A stretch of 64,000 nt of DNA from Pusillimonas sp044464525 (GTDB taxonomy: Bacteria; Pseudomonadota; Gammaproteobacteria; Burkholderiales; Burkholderiaceae_B). The stretch covers positions 62,001 to 126,000 of the forward strand of contig NZ_JBIQLE010000008.1 of NCBI RefSeq assembly GCF_044464525.1, given 5' to 3'. The position numbers and the translations under genes are program-made. Below, piece by piece: positions 45,360 through 54,100 of this stretch. The notes below the pieces were generated by a model. That model was not told the origin of the DNA, did not search any database, and was given only the letters and a program-made list of their open reading frames with translations. Position 1 is the stretch's first letter, and each line of letters begins with the position of its first letter.

Positions 45360-46237
45360 CGAACGCGGTAGTGGTCTGGGGCGATAAGCCGGCGCGTCGT
45401 GCTCGCCGGCCCCTGGCCTGGCTGCAAGCCGCTGCCCTGGGCGGCGGCTTGTTACTGGCCGCGGCGGCCCACGCGCAAAGCCCCGCTCAAAGCGATTTGC
45501 CGCCGGTGCCGGCTTTGCCGAACGCCGCCTTGGCCGGTGAGCCCGCCCCGGCGCCTTCCCGGGTAGAGGAAGACCCGAACGCGATCCGGGTGCTTTTGAG
45601 CCCCGAACTGGAAACCACGCTGGCCGCGCAGGTGGTTGGGCGCATTGCCGAGCTGCAGGCCGGTTTGGGAGCACGGGTCAAAGAGGGCGACCTGTTGCTG
45701 CGGTTCGATTGTGACGAAACCGAGGCCCGCCTGAAAATGGCGCAGGCCGAATCGGCCGCCGCGCGCGAAACATTGGGCGTCAAGCAGCGCCTGCGCAAGC
45801 TGGATGCGGCCGGCGAAACCGAAGTTACCCTGGCTCGCATCGACGTGCAGCGAAGCGCCGCGGCCATCGGCGTTGCCGAGGCGCAACTGGCGCATTGCAA
45901 GATCGAGGCGCCGTTCGACGGCCGCATCGTCAAGGTGCACGTCAAGCGGCATCAGGGCGTCAACGTGGGCGCGCCATTGCTTGAGCTGGTCAGCGAAGGG
46001 CCGCTCAAGCTGCGCATGAACGTGCCCTCGCGCCTGCTGCGCAGCGTGAAGGTGGGGTCGCCCATCGAGGTCGACATCATGGAAACCGGCCGCAGCTATC
46101 TTGCCGAAGTGTCGGCCATCAACGCGCGGGTCGATGCCGTGGCGCAGACCATTGAACTGGAAGCCATCCTGGCCGACGTGCCGCCCGAGCTTCTGCCCGG
46201 CATGAGCGGCGTGGCCCGCTTCATAGAGCAGCCTTGA
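45356..46237 (+). CDS. HlyD/RND-type periplasmic adaptor protein
   Basis: The 293-residue protein has a signal peptide (to about AAAHAQ), a proline-rich linker and an adaptor core. A first half-lipoyl segment (VVGRIAELQAGLGARVKEGD) leads to a short coiled-coil hairpin (about 125-180), the second half-lipoyl CKIEAPFDGRIVKVHVK, and a beta-barrel domain. Such proteins bridge inner-membrane components to TolC. The coding start overlaps the TolC-like stop (ATGA), which indicates coupling. The hairpin is short, closer to RND adaptors than to classical HlyD. Confidence 0.86.
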   Translation: MTNAVVVWGDKPARRARRPLAWLQAAALGGGLLLAAAAHAQSPAQSDLPPVPALPNAALAGEPAPAPSRVEEDPNAIRVLLSPELETTLAAQVVGRIAELQAGLGARVKEGDLLLRFDCDETEARLKMAQAESAAARETLGVKQRLRKLDAAGETEVTLARIDVQRSAAAIGVAEAQLAHCKIEAPFDGRIVKVHVKRHQGVNVGAPLLELVSEGPLKLRMNVPSRLLRSVKVGSPIEVDIMETGRSYLAEVSAINARVDAVAQTIELEAILADVPPELLPGMSGVARFIEQP

Positions 46238-46265
46238 GGGGCCGGGCCGTGTCCAAGCAGGCGGT

Positions 46266-47879
46266 ATGAGCGAAGCACAGAAGAAAGACGTTCCACCGGC
46301 GGGAAACCGCCGCATGGTAGTGAAAGCGGGGCGGGCCTCGGCCCGCTCGGGCCCGGCGGGCGCCTCCAAGCCCGCCGCTCCGGTGCTGTCGAAGGCGGCC
46401 GGCGTGTCGCCCATGGCGGCGGCATCCAGCGCCTCGTCCGCCGCACCGGCCAGACGCGGCCGTCCGTCCGCCGCCTCGCCCAAAGTTGGCCAGCCGGCCG
46501 CCGAGCCGCGCCGGTCTACTTCAGCGGCCAAAGGCCCTTCGCTGGACAGTGTGCTGGCGGGCCTGGAGGCGCGGGCGCGGGCAGCCGAGTCGGTGTCCGA
46601 GCTGGGCTTTTCCATCGCCAACGAAACCCATGGCTTGTTTAGATTCCGCCAGGCCCTGGTGCTGCGCGGTGAAGGCCCCTCGGCCCGTCTTATGACGGTG
46701 TCGGGCCTTGCCAAGCCTAGCGAGGACAGCCCCTATCTGGTGTGGCTGCGCCGCGCCTGGCCCTGGCTTCAGCCTCAGGTGGCCGAAAAGCCGGGCTGGT
46801 TCGTGCCTGATCCAGCCGTGCCCATGCCCGACGCCGTCGCGGACGGCTGGCGCGAATGGTGGACAGAGGGCGTGCTGGTCATGCCTTTGCGGGCCAGGAC
46901 GGGCAGGGCGCTGGGCTGGGTGGTGTTCTTGCTGGAGGCGCCTCCGGCCGAGTGGCAGGTGAAGGCGCTGGAGCGCCTGGCGGCAAGCTGGGGCTATTGC
47001 TGGGAAATGCTGGGCGGGGCGGGTCGCCGCAGGCGCTGGGTCGACCGCTGGAAGTCGTGGGGCAAGCCCGCACGCCTGATTCTGCTGGCCGTGCTGGTGG
47101 CGGCCTTCCTGATTCCCATACGCCAGACCGTGCTGGCGCCCGCAGAAGTCATCTCGCTGGATGCGCGCGTCGTGGCGGCGCCGCTGGACGGCGTGATCAA
47201 GACGGTGCACGTGCGCCCCAATCAGGCGGTCAAGGCGGGCGACCTGCTGTTTTCCCTGGACGACACCACCTTGCGCAACCGCTACGAAGTGGCGCGCGAA
47301 TCGGTGGCGGTGGCCGACGCCGAGCTGATCGCCGCGTCGCAGCGCGTGTTCCAGGACTCGGCCGGCCAAAGTGAAATCGCCATGCTGACCGGGCGCGCGC
47401 ACGAGCGGCGGGCCGAGCTGGAGGCCGTGCGTTCGCAACTGAGCCGCGTCAACGTGGCGGCCGACGAAGACGGCGTGGCCGTGTTCAGCGACCCGGACGA
47501 TTGGCTGGGAAGGCCGGTAAGCACCGGCGAGCGCATCATGCTGCTGGCCGATCCGCAAGACCCCGGCATGCTGATCCACCTGCCCGTGGCGGACGCCATG
47601 TCGCTCGAGCCGGGCGCCGAGGTAAAGCTGTTCCTGACGGTGCGGCCGCTGGAGCCCTTGTCGGGCCGCCTGACTGAAACCAGCTATCAGGCCACGCAGT
47701 CGCCCGACGGCATTGCAAGCTATCGCTTGCGCGCCGTGTTCGACGACGATGAGGCGGGCCAGGGCCAGGCGCGCATCGGTTTGCGCGGCACCGCCAAGCT
47801 GTACGGTGAAAGCGTGGTGCTGGCCTATTACTTGATGCGCAGGCCATTGGCGGCCGCGCGCGAGTGGACGGGCTGGTGA
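46266..47879 (+). CDS. GAF-like domain fused to a membrane-anchored HlyD-type adaptor
   Basis: Of the 537 residues, the first 90 are Ala/Pro/Ser-rich and probably disordered. About 95-255 look like a GAF sensor fold (LGFSIANETHGLFRFRQALV, then VLVMPLRARTGRALGWVVF). A membrane helix follows (ARLILLAVLVAAFLIPI, about 275-292). After it come half-lipoyl segments (AAPLDGVIKTVHVRPNQAV), a short coiled-coil and a beta-barrel domain in the periplasm. So a cytoplasmic regulatory domain is joined to a periplasmic adaptor. It begins 28 bases after the previous adaptor, and its stop overlaps the next ATG by one base. GAF is assigned by pattern only; the ligand is unknown. Confidence 0.78.
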   Translation: MSEAQKKDVPPAGNRRMVVKAGRASARSGPAGASKPAAPVLSKAAGVSPMAAASSASSAAPARRGRPSAASPKVGQPAAEPRRSTSAAKGPSLDSVLAGLEARARAAESVSELGFSIANETHGLFRFRQALVLRGEGPSARLMTVSGLAKPSEDSPYLVWLRRAWPWLQPQVAEKPGWFVPDPAVPMPDAVADGWREWWTEGVLVMPLRARTGRALGWVVFLLEAPPAEWQVKALERLAASWGYCWEMLGGAGRRRRWVDRWKSWGKPARLILLAVLVAAFLIPIRQTVLAPAEVISLDARVVAAPLDGVIKTVHVRPNQAVKAGDLLFSLDDTTLRNRYEVARESVAVADAELIAASQRVFQDSAGQSEIAMLTGRAHERRAELEAVRSQLSRVNVAADEDGVAVFSDPDDWLGRPVSTGERIMLLADPQDPGMLIHLPVADAMSLEPGAEVKLFLTVRPLEPLSGRLTETSYQATQSPDGIASYRLRAVFDDDEAGQGQARIGLRGTAKLYGESVVLAYYLMRRPLAAAREWTGW

Positions 47880-49975
47880 TGATGCCCGGCCAGCCGCCGG
47901 CGCCTTTGCCGCTGCGGGAAGACCTGCGTTTATATGAAACCGCGCCCGACCGCGACGGCGGGCCATGCTGGGTTATCCAAGACCCGGTCACCAACCGCTT
48001 CTATCGCGTGGGCTGGTTCGAATACGAATGCCTGCTGCGCTGGCCCGGAGACCCCGCCCGGATCGCGGCCGACATCGCGGCCCGCACCACCTTGCAGGTG
48101 GATGCCGGCCATGTCCTGGAGTTCGCCGAGTTTCTCGAGCAGAACCGCCTGGTGCGGCCCTCGCCCGAGGGTTTGCAGCGGCTGAAGCAGCAGGCCAACG
48201 CGCCGGGCTGGCGGCACTGGAAATGGTGGCTGCACCACTATCTGTTCGTGAGGGTGCCGCTGGTGCGCCCGCATCGTTTCCTGGCCCGCCTGCTGCCGTG
48301 GGTCGAACCGCTGTTTACCCGCACCGCCCTGATATTGCTGATAATGGCGACCCTGCTGGGCCTGGCGCTGGTGATGCGGCAGTGGGACAGCTTCACGCAT
48401 AGCGTGATGGACCTGATCAGCCCGGCGGGCATCGCCGGTTTCGTGCTGGCCATGGTGGTGTCCAAGACCCTGCATGAAATGGGGCACGCCCTGGTGGCGA
48501 CGCGCCAGGGGCTGCGGGTGGCCCACATGGGGGTGGCTTTCGTGGTGCTGTGGCCCATGCTGTATACCGACACGGGCGAGTCGTGGCGGCTGCGCTCGCA
48601 TCGGCAGCGGCTGGCCATTTCGGTGGCGGGCGTCAGTGTCGAGCTGGCGCTGGCCGGCATGGCGACCCTGGCCTGGGCGGTGCTGGACGACGGCATGCTG
48701 CGCCAGTCGATGCTGTACCTGGCCACCACCGCCTGGGTGCTGTCGCTGGCGCTTAATGTCAGCCCCTTCATGCGCTTCGACGGCTATTTCATATTGTCCG
48801 ACGTGCTGAACTACCCGAACCTGCACGAGCGTGCGGGCGCGATGGCGCGCACTTGGCTGCGGCGCGGCGTGCTGGGCCTGCCCGATCCCTATCCCGAAGT
48901 GGTCGTGCCGCGCGTGCGCCGCACGCTGATCGTTTTCGCCTTGCTGACCTGGCTGTACCGGCTGGTGGTGTTCCTGGGCATCGCCTGGGCGGTGTATGCC
49001 ATGTTCTTCAAGGTGCTGGGTATTTTTTTGCTGGTGGTGGAGATTCTATGGTTTGTATTGCGGCCAATCTGGCAGGAGCTGAAAGTGTGGCATGAACGTT
49101 GGCCCGAGGTGGCCCGCAGCCGCAAGGCCAAGCTGTGGGGCGTGTTGCTGGCGGTGCTGTTGCTGCTGGCCGTGCCCTGGAAGCTGGACGTGCGCGCGCC
49201 GGCCGTGGCGCAGCCCGTGCGCCAGCAAATCGTATTCGGGCCCATGCCGGCCCAGGTAACCGCCCTGCGGGAGCCGGCCCGGGTAACGGCCGGCCAGAAC
49301 CTGGCCGTGTTCACGGTACCCGAGCTCAATGATCGCGGCCGACGCATAAGCGCGGCCATCAACGCCCTGGAGCGCCGTCTGGCCGGGCTGATGGCCGACG
49401 ACGCCGGCATGGCGCATCGCGGCGCCTTGTTGCGGCAATTGGGCGAGCAGCGGGCCGAACTGGCCGCCATTGATGAAGAGCGCGCCCGCCTGAGTGTGCG
49501 CGCCGCGTTCGACGGCGACTGGCTGGATGTCGACCCCATGCTGGGCCCGGGCAGTTGGGTCGATGCGCGCACGCCGCTGGGGGTACTGGTGGACGCGGGC
49601 GAATGGGTGGTGGAAGCCTATGTCGACCAGCGCGACGTCGCCCGCCTGCAGCCGGGCGCGCAAGCGCGGTTTTATTTTTCCGGTGAAAGCGGCGGTGTGG
49701 CGGCGCAAGTGGAATTCATTGACCCGGCGCGTAGCCAGCGGCTGGCCCATGTCATGCTTGATGGCAATCACGGCGGGCCCATTCCCACCCAGGCCGGCCA
49801 GCAGGAAGGCATGCCGGTGGATGCCGTCTACCGGGTGCGCCTGCGCCTGGAAGAGCCCTTGCCGGGCCTGCGCGAAACGCGTGGCCGCGTGGCCATCGAG
49901 GGCGAGAGGCGCAGCCTGTTGTGGCAGGGCGCGCAGCGCGTGGCCTCTGTGCTGATACGGGAAAGCGGTTTCTGA
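47879..49975 (+). CDS. Membrane zinc metalloprotease (M50) fused to a HlyD-type adaptor arm
   Basis: The start is ATG 47879, overlapping the previous stop as TGATG (698 residues); an in-frame GTG at 47864 is the alternative. Residues about 1-110 resemble a PqqD-like winged helix (RFYRVGWFEYECLLRWPGD). A multi-pass membrane part follows with the site-2-protease motifs LHEMGHAL (HExxH, about residue 200) and SPFMRFDGYFILSD (zinc Asp, about residue 300). After a further helix (LLAVLLLLAVPW) comes a periplasmic adaptor segment with a helical hairpin (about 490-545) and a barrel domain (WVVEAYVDQRDVARLQPGA). Proteins of this architecture are known beside peptide exporters. It closes the adhesin-TolC-adaptor operon. 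It may clip the adhesin's N-terminus or act as the inner-membrane export component. Confidence 0.88.
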   Translation: MMPGQPPAPLPLREDLRLYETAPDRDGGPCWVIQDPVTNRFYRVGWFEYECLLRWPGDPARIAADIAARTTLQVDAGHVLEFAEFLEQNRLVRPSPEGLQRLKQQANAPGWRHWKWWLHHYLFVRVPLVRPHRFLARLLPWVEPLFTRTALILLIMATLLGLALVMRQWDSFTHSVMDLISPAGIAGFVLAMVVSKTLHEMGHALVATRQGLRVAHMGVAFVVLWPMLYTDTGESWRLRSHRQRLAISVAGVSVELALAGMATLAWAVLDDGMLRQSMLYLATTAWVLSLALNVSPFMRFDGYFILSDVLNYPNLHERAGAMARTWLRRGVLGLPDPYPEVVVPRVRRTLIVFALLTWLYRLVVFLGIAWAVYAMFFKVLGIFLLVVEILWFVLRPIWQELKVWHERWPEVARSRKAKLWGVLLAVLLLLAVPWKLDVRAPAVAQPVRQQIVFGPMPAQVTALREPARVTAGQNLAVFTVPELNDRGRRISAAINALERRLAGLMADDAGMAHRGALLRQLGEQRAELAAIDEERARLSVRAAFDGDWLDVDPMLGPGSWVDARTPLGVLVDAGEWVVEAYVDQRDVARLQPGAQARFYFSGESGGVAAQVEFIDPARSQRLAHVMLDGNHGGPIPTQAGQQEGMPVDAVYRVRLRLEEPLPGLRETRGRVAIEGERRSLLWQGAQRVASVLIRESGF

Positions 49976-50161
49976 TTCGTCGTGGTCAGTACTGATGCGC
50001 CAGAAAAAGTAAAAGAATGCAATTATTTTTGACCGTGTTCATAAGTTAAGCCTTGTCAATAATGTAACTTTCAGTTTTTATTTCGGTGAATTCAAATATT
50101 CCAGAGTGTGTTCCAAAGGTGTGAGCGTTAGAGTTGGTTCAGACTGGGTGACGCAAGACCG

Positions 50162-50188
50162 GGCGCGGCAGCCAGCTATTGCCGCGCC
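50162..50188 (+). promoter_or_regulatory. Perfect 9-base inverted repeat upstream of the AraC-type regulator
   Basis: GGCGCGGCA and its exact complement are separated by nine bases and end about 40 bases before the regulator start. No T-run follows. It could be an operator or an mRNA leader hairpin. The rest of the 252-base gap (49976-50227) is AT-rich without recognisable genes. Confidence 0.5.
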
Positions 50189-50227
50189 GTCGGCAATCAC
50201 ATTCTGGGTAGATCTGAGTCCACAAAT

Positions 50228-51019
50228 ATGGAAGGTTCATTTGTCATAGTCAGCAAGGTGCCCGAGAGAATCTCGCGTTGCACTGTGAACTTGCAATCGC
50301 TCACCACCAATTTTTTGTTTTTTTCCGACCTTGCCTCACTCCTGGCCCCGCAGTTGAAGTTCAGCCCCCGGCTGATCGTGATAGACAATGCTGACGGCGA
50401 GTTGGATATTGCCAAGAGCGTCCGCCAATTAAAAAGCATAGAAATCTATGGCAAGACGATCATTTTGGTGATCGTCGACGAGGGCAGTGGAGAAAGCGGA
50501 ATCACAGCGCTGGAAGCGGGAGCCAACGATTATCTGATTTATCCCTTCTTGGGCAGAGAGCTTGAGGCTCGAGTTCGGATCCACTTGAATTCGGCCGCTT
50601 ATGAGGAGCGCGAGCCCGAATATGATCTTGAGGGTATTTATCCGGTTGAAGACCGGGTGATTCTTAAAAACGCCCTTTGGCATCTTGAAAAGCACACCGC
50701 GTCAATCGCAAGCCTTAGCGATTTATCGCTTCTCGTGGGCAGAGGGCAAAAAGATATAGACCGGGCATTTCGGACCCATTTCAAGAAGACTGCATCCGCT
50801 TATACGAGAGCGTTCAAAATAGACAAGGCGAAGGACCTGCTTTCAAAGACTCGGCTGCCTGTGACGCAGATCGCGCACGACGTGGGTTACTCAAGCGCGG
50901 CGAACTTTTCCACGGCATTCAAAAGCGCGGTTGGGTTGACTCCGGTGCAGTACCGGGCACAGAGCCCGTCGCTCAGAGCGTCAAGGAGTGTCAATTCGGT
51001 AACTTTAAACTTTGATTAG
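50228..51019 (+). CDS. AraC-family regulator with a degenerate response-regulator receiver domain
   Basis: The 263-residue protein combines a receiver-like domain (1-125) with a C-terminal AraC DNA-binding domain (about 150-250: KAKDLLSKTRLPVTQIAHD, VGYSSAANFSTAFKSAVG, LTPVQYR). In the receiver, Asp53 in LIVIDN is at the usual phosphorylation place. The acidic pair of strand 1 is missing, and the conserved Lys after strand 5 is Tyr105 (NDYLIYPF), so normal phosphorylation control is doubtful. It stands 94 bases upstream of the trimeric autotransporter gene and is its likely regulator. The GC content is visibly lower than in the transport genes before it. The ribosome site is weak. Confidence 0.85.
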   Translation: MEGSFVIVSKVPERISRCTVNLQSLTTNFLFFSDLASLLAPQLKFSPRLIVIDNADGELDIAKSVRQLKSIEIYGKTIILVIVDEGSGESGITALEAGANDYLIYPFLGRELEARVRIHLNSAAYEEREPEYDLEGIYPVEDRVILKNALWHLEKHTASIASLSDLSLLVGRGQKDIDRAFRTHFKKTASAYTRAFKIDKAKDLLSKTRLPVTQIAHDVGYSSAANFSTAFKSAVGLTPVQYRAQSPSLRASRSVNSVTLNFD

Positions 51020-51113
51020 TTTTCAATCAAAGATTTACGTATGAATTAAAAAGCAAGGCTGATCGCGTTCAATCAAACTCGCCTCCGATTAGATTAAGCA
51101 CCCATCGGAGAAC

Positions 51114-54100
51114 ATGATGAATAAAGCCTATAAAAGCATATACAACGAAAGTACCGGTACTTTTGTTGCCGTGGCAGAGAACGTAAAGGCGCGCGGCAAG
51201 CGGGCTTCGAGCCGAGTGGGTACCGCAGGCAAGTTGGCTGCGATGATTGCTTCGAGTGTGCTCTTCGTGGGCAGCGCGATTGCGCAGGTACTTGTGGAAG
51301 ACGGTCCTGGCGGAAACGCCATCACTTTCACCTCACCGGGCGGAAGCATCGATTTTGGAAGCGGCGGCAGCATTAGCGGCTTGTCAAGCTTGGCCGTCAC
51401 TGGGGGGTTGTCCGCCAGCCAGCTTACGCTTGGCGGCACCCTTTTTAACGCCAGGGACATCGCAACGACAACAGCCTTGAGCGCGACGAATGCGAACGTT
51501 AATGCGCTTCAAGGCCAGGTTGCCGATCTTGGTACTTCGATCACGACCAACAGCCTGACTGTTGCCGGCGACGTTCTCGTTGCGTCAAGCTCGGGTGTCA
51601 CAGTGGGCGCAGAGCTGAACATGGGTGACAACAAGATCACCGGACTGGCGGACGGCGACATTGGCGCGGCCAGCACCGATGCCATCACCGGTCGGCAAAT
51701 CCATAACCTCTTTATTGAAGAGGGAGCGGGCGGAGTAAGGTATTTCCACGCAAATTCCAAAGAGCCCGACTCGCAAGCGAGTGGCCAGGAATCCATCGCG
51801 ATCGGTCCCAATACGGTGGCCGAAGGCGACAGCAGCTTTGCCGCCGGCGACGGCGCACAGGCACTCGAAGATAACAGCTTCGCTGCGGGTGCCGGCGCCA
51901 TTGCGGACGGATCGAGCTCGATTGCGTTGGGTCACCGCGCCACAGTGTCGAAGCCGGCGGATCAAAGTGATCCGACTGCGGCCATTGCCATTGGGCAGGA
52001 TAGCGCAAGCAGCGGTGTGGCAAGCACAGCCATTGGCCGGAAAGCAACGGCTTCGGGGGCTGGCGCCATAGCCTTGGGTGACGGCGCCATGGCCTCTGGT
52101 GGCAACGGCATTGCGTTAGGCGAGGGCGCCCTGGCTGGGGCAGCCAATAATGTCTCGATCGGTAATGCCGCTGGCGTGGGTACGGGTGGTGTTACCGCAG
52201 GCGACCAAGTCAATAATATTGCCATTGGCGATAGGGCTGGCCAATACGTGATCGGCCAGCGCAACGTGGCAATGGGAAAACAGGCCGGCAGCAGCATTGA
52301 AGGCAACGACAATATTGCTTTTGGTGAGAGAGCAGGTAGTGCTCTGAGTGGTGATAGCAACATCAGCATTGGTATTTTTGCAAACCAGTCTGCCGGTAAT
52401 GTGGATCGAGCCATCGGCATCGGACAAGACTCTCGGGCGGGAACCGATGGCATTGCCATTGGTCATTTGGCTTCTGCCGCTGGAATCAATGGCGTGGCGC
52501 TCGGACTTGGCGCAAACACTGGGGCCTCAGGGGTTGCTGTCGGTGCTAATGCTTCGGCGATCAGCAGCTTTGTCGCTTTGGGCGCGGGCTCTCGCGCGGT
52601 CGCCAGCGACGTTGACGAGACCAAACTCAGCGCGTTTACTGGTCGTGAATTTGTTGGCGGAACTGCTGTTTCTGTGGGGAGCAGTGTGGCAGGAAGCGAG
52701 TTTACGCGACGTATCGTCAATGTGGAAGATGGCGCAAATGAGACTGACGCGGTAAACGTGCGTCAGTTGCTGACCGCAATAGAAGACGCAGAAAAGTTTG
52801 GCGGTCCCATCGATTATGACGAGCTGGCTGAAAAAGTAGATGGTAGTTTTGCAGAGCAGATTGCCGACGCCAAAAGCAAATACGTTTCCACCAACGATGG
52901 CGGCGTGTCGAAAGGAAACAGAAACAACGATGGTGCTCTTGCAGATTATTCAATTGCCATCGGTCCGGACGCTACCTCTACCGGTACCAACTCGTCGGCG
53001 ATTGGATCAGAGGTGGACGCTGCCGGCGCTTCTTCAGTTGCGCTGGGTCACGATGTTAAATCATGGGCGCTTAACACGACCACGATTGGCAATAGTCGTA
53101 CGGAAGCACGCGACGTAAGCGGTGTGGCCATTGGCACGAACGTACAAAGCCGTGGGCTGAACTCCATTGTTATTGGTCGCGATTCGGAGTCGGACGATCA
53201 GGACGGCCCTGTTGTTCATAACTCGATTGTCATCGGCACTGAGTCCAAGTCGACGGCTCGCGAAGGCATTGTCATCGGCAGGGAATCTCTTGTTAATGCA
53301 GCCAGGGGCATTGCCCAAGGCGATAAAGCTGAAGCAACGGCAGTAGACGCAATGGCGTTTGGCACAGGCTCGCGTGCCAAAGCTGTCAATTCGCAAGCAA
53401 GCGGTACCGGCGCTATTGCAAATGCGGAAGGCGGCATCGCGTTGGGGGAAGGCGCCAAGGCGGGACAGGACATCACACTTACCGGGGATGCAAACGAAAA
53501 TTCCATTGCGATTGGCACTGGCGCGTTCGCCTCCAAGGACAGCAGCATCGCCACGGGTACGGGTGCGCAGGCGACTGCTGATTGGGCGCAGGCCTCTGGA
53601 TACGATGCCCAAGCCACGGAAGTTAATGCAATGGCTCTCGGCCACGGTGCGCGCGCCACTGAGCAGGATGCTTCCGCCTTTGGTTCTGATGCGCGAGCTA
53701 GTCAGGCACGTGCGTTGGCATTTGGCACCGGTTCACGCGCAAGCGGCGTGGACTCCTCTGCCTTTGGCAGTGCAGCCCGAGCCGAGGCAAGTAACGCCTC
53801 CGCCTTTGGCCGGGGCGCCGTGGCGTCGAACCCAGACTCGGTTGCGCTGGGTGCCGGCTCGTTTACGGGCAATTCCTTCCCAACCATACAAGGCACGGTT
53901 GGAGGCATCACTTACGGTTCCTATGCCGGCAGCGAACCGAACAGCGTGGTCAGCGTGGGTAGAGTGGGCGATGAGCGCCAGATCAGCAACTTGGCTGCCG
54001 GTCGTGTCACCGAAACCAGTACGGACGCGATCAATGGCAGTCAGTTGTTTGCGACAAACACAGTGCTGGGCAATGTTGCCAACTCTTTGGCTGACGGTGG

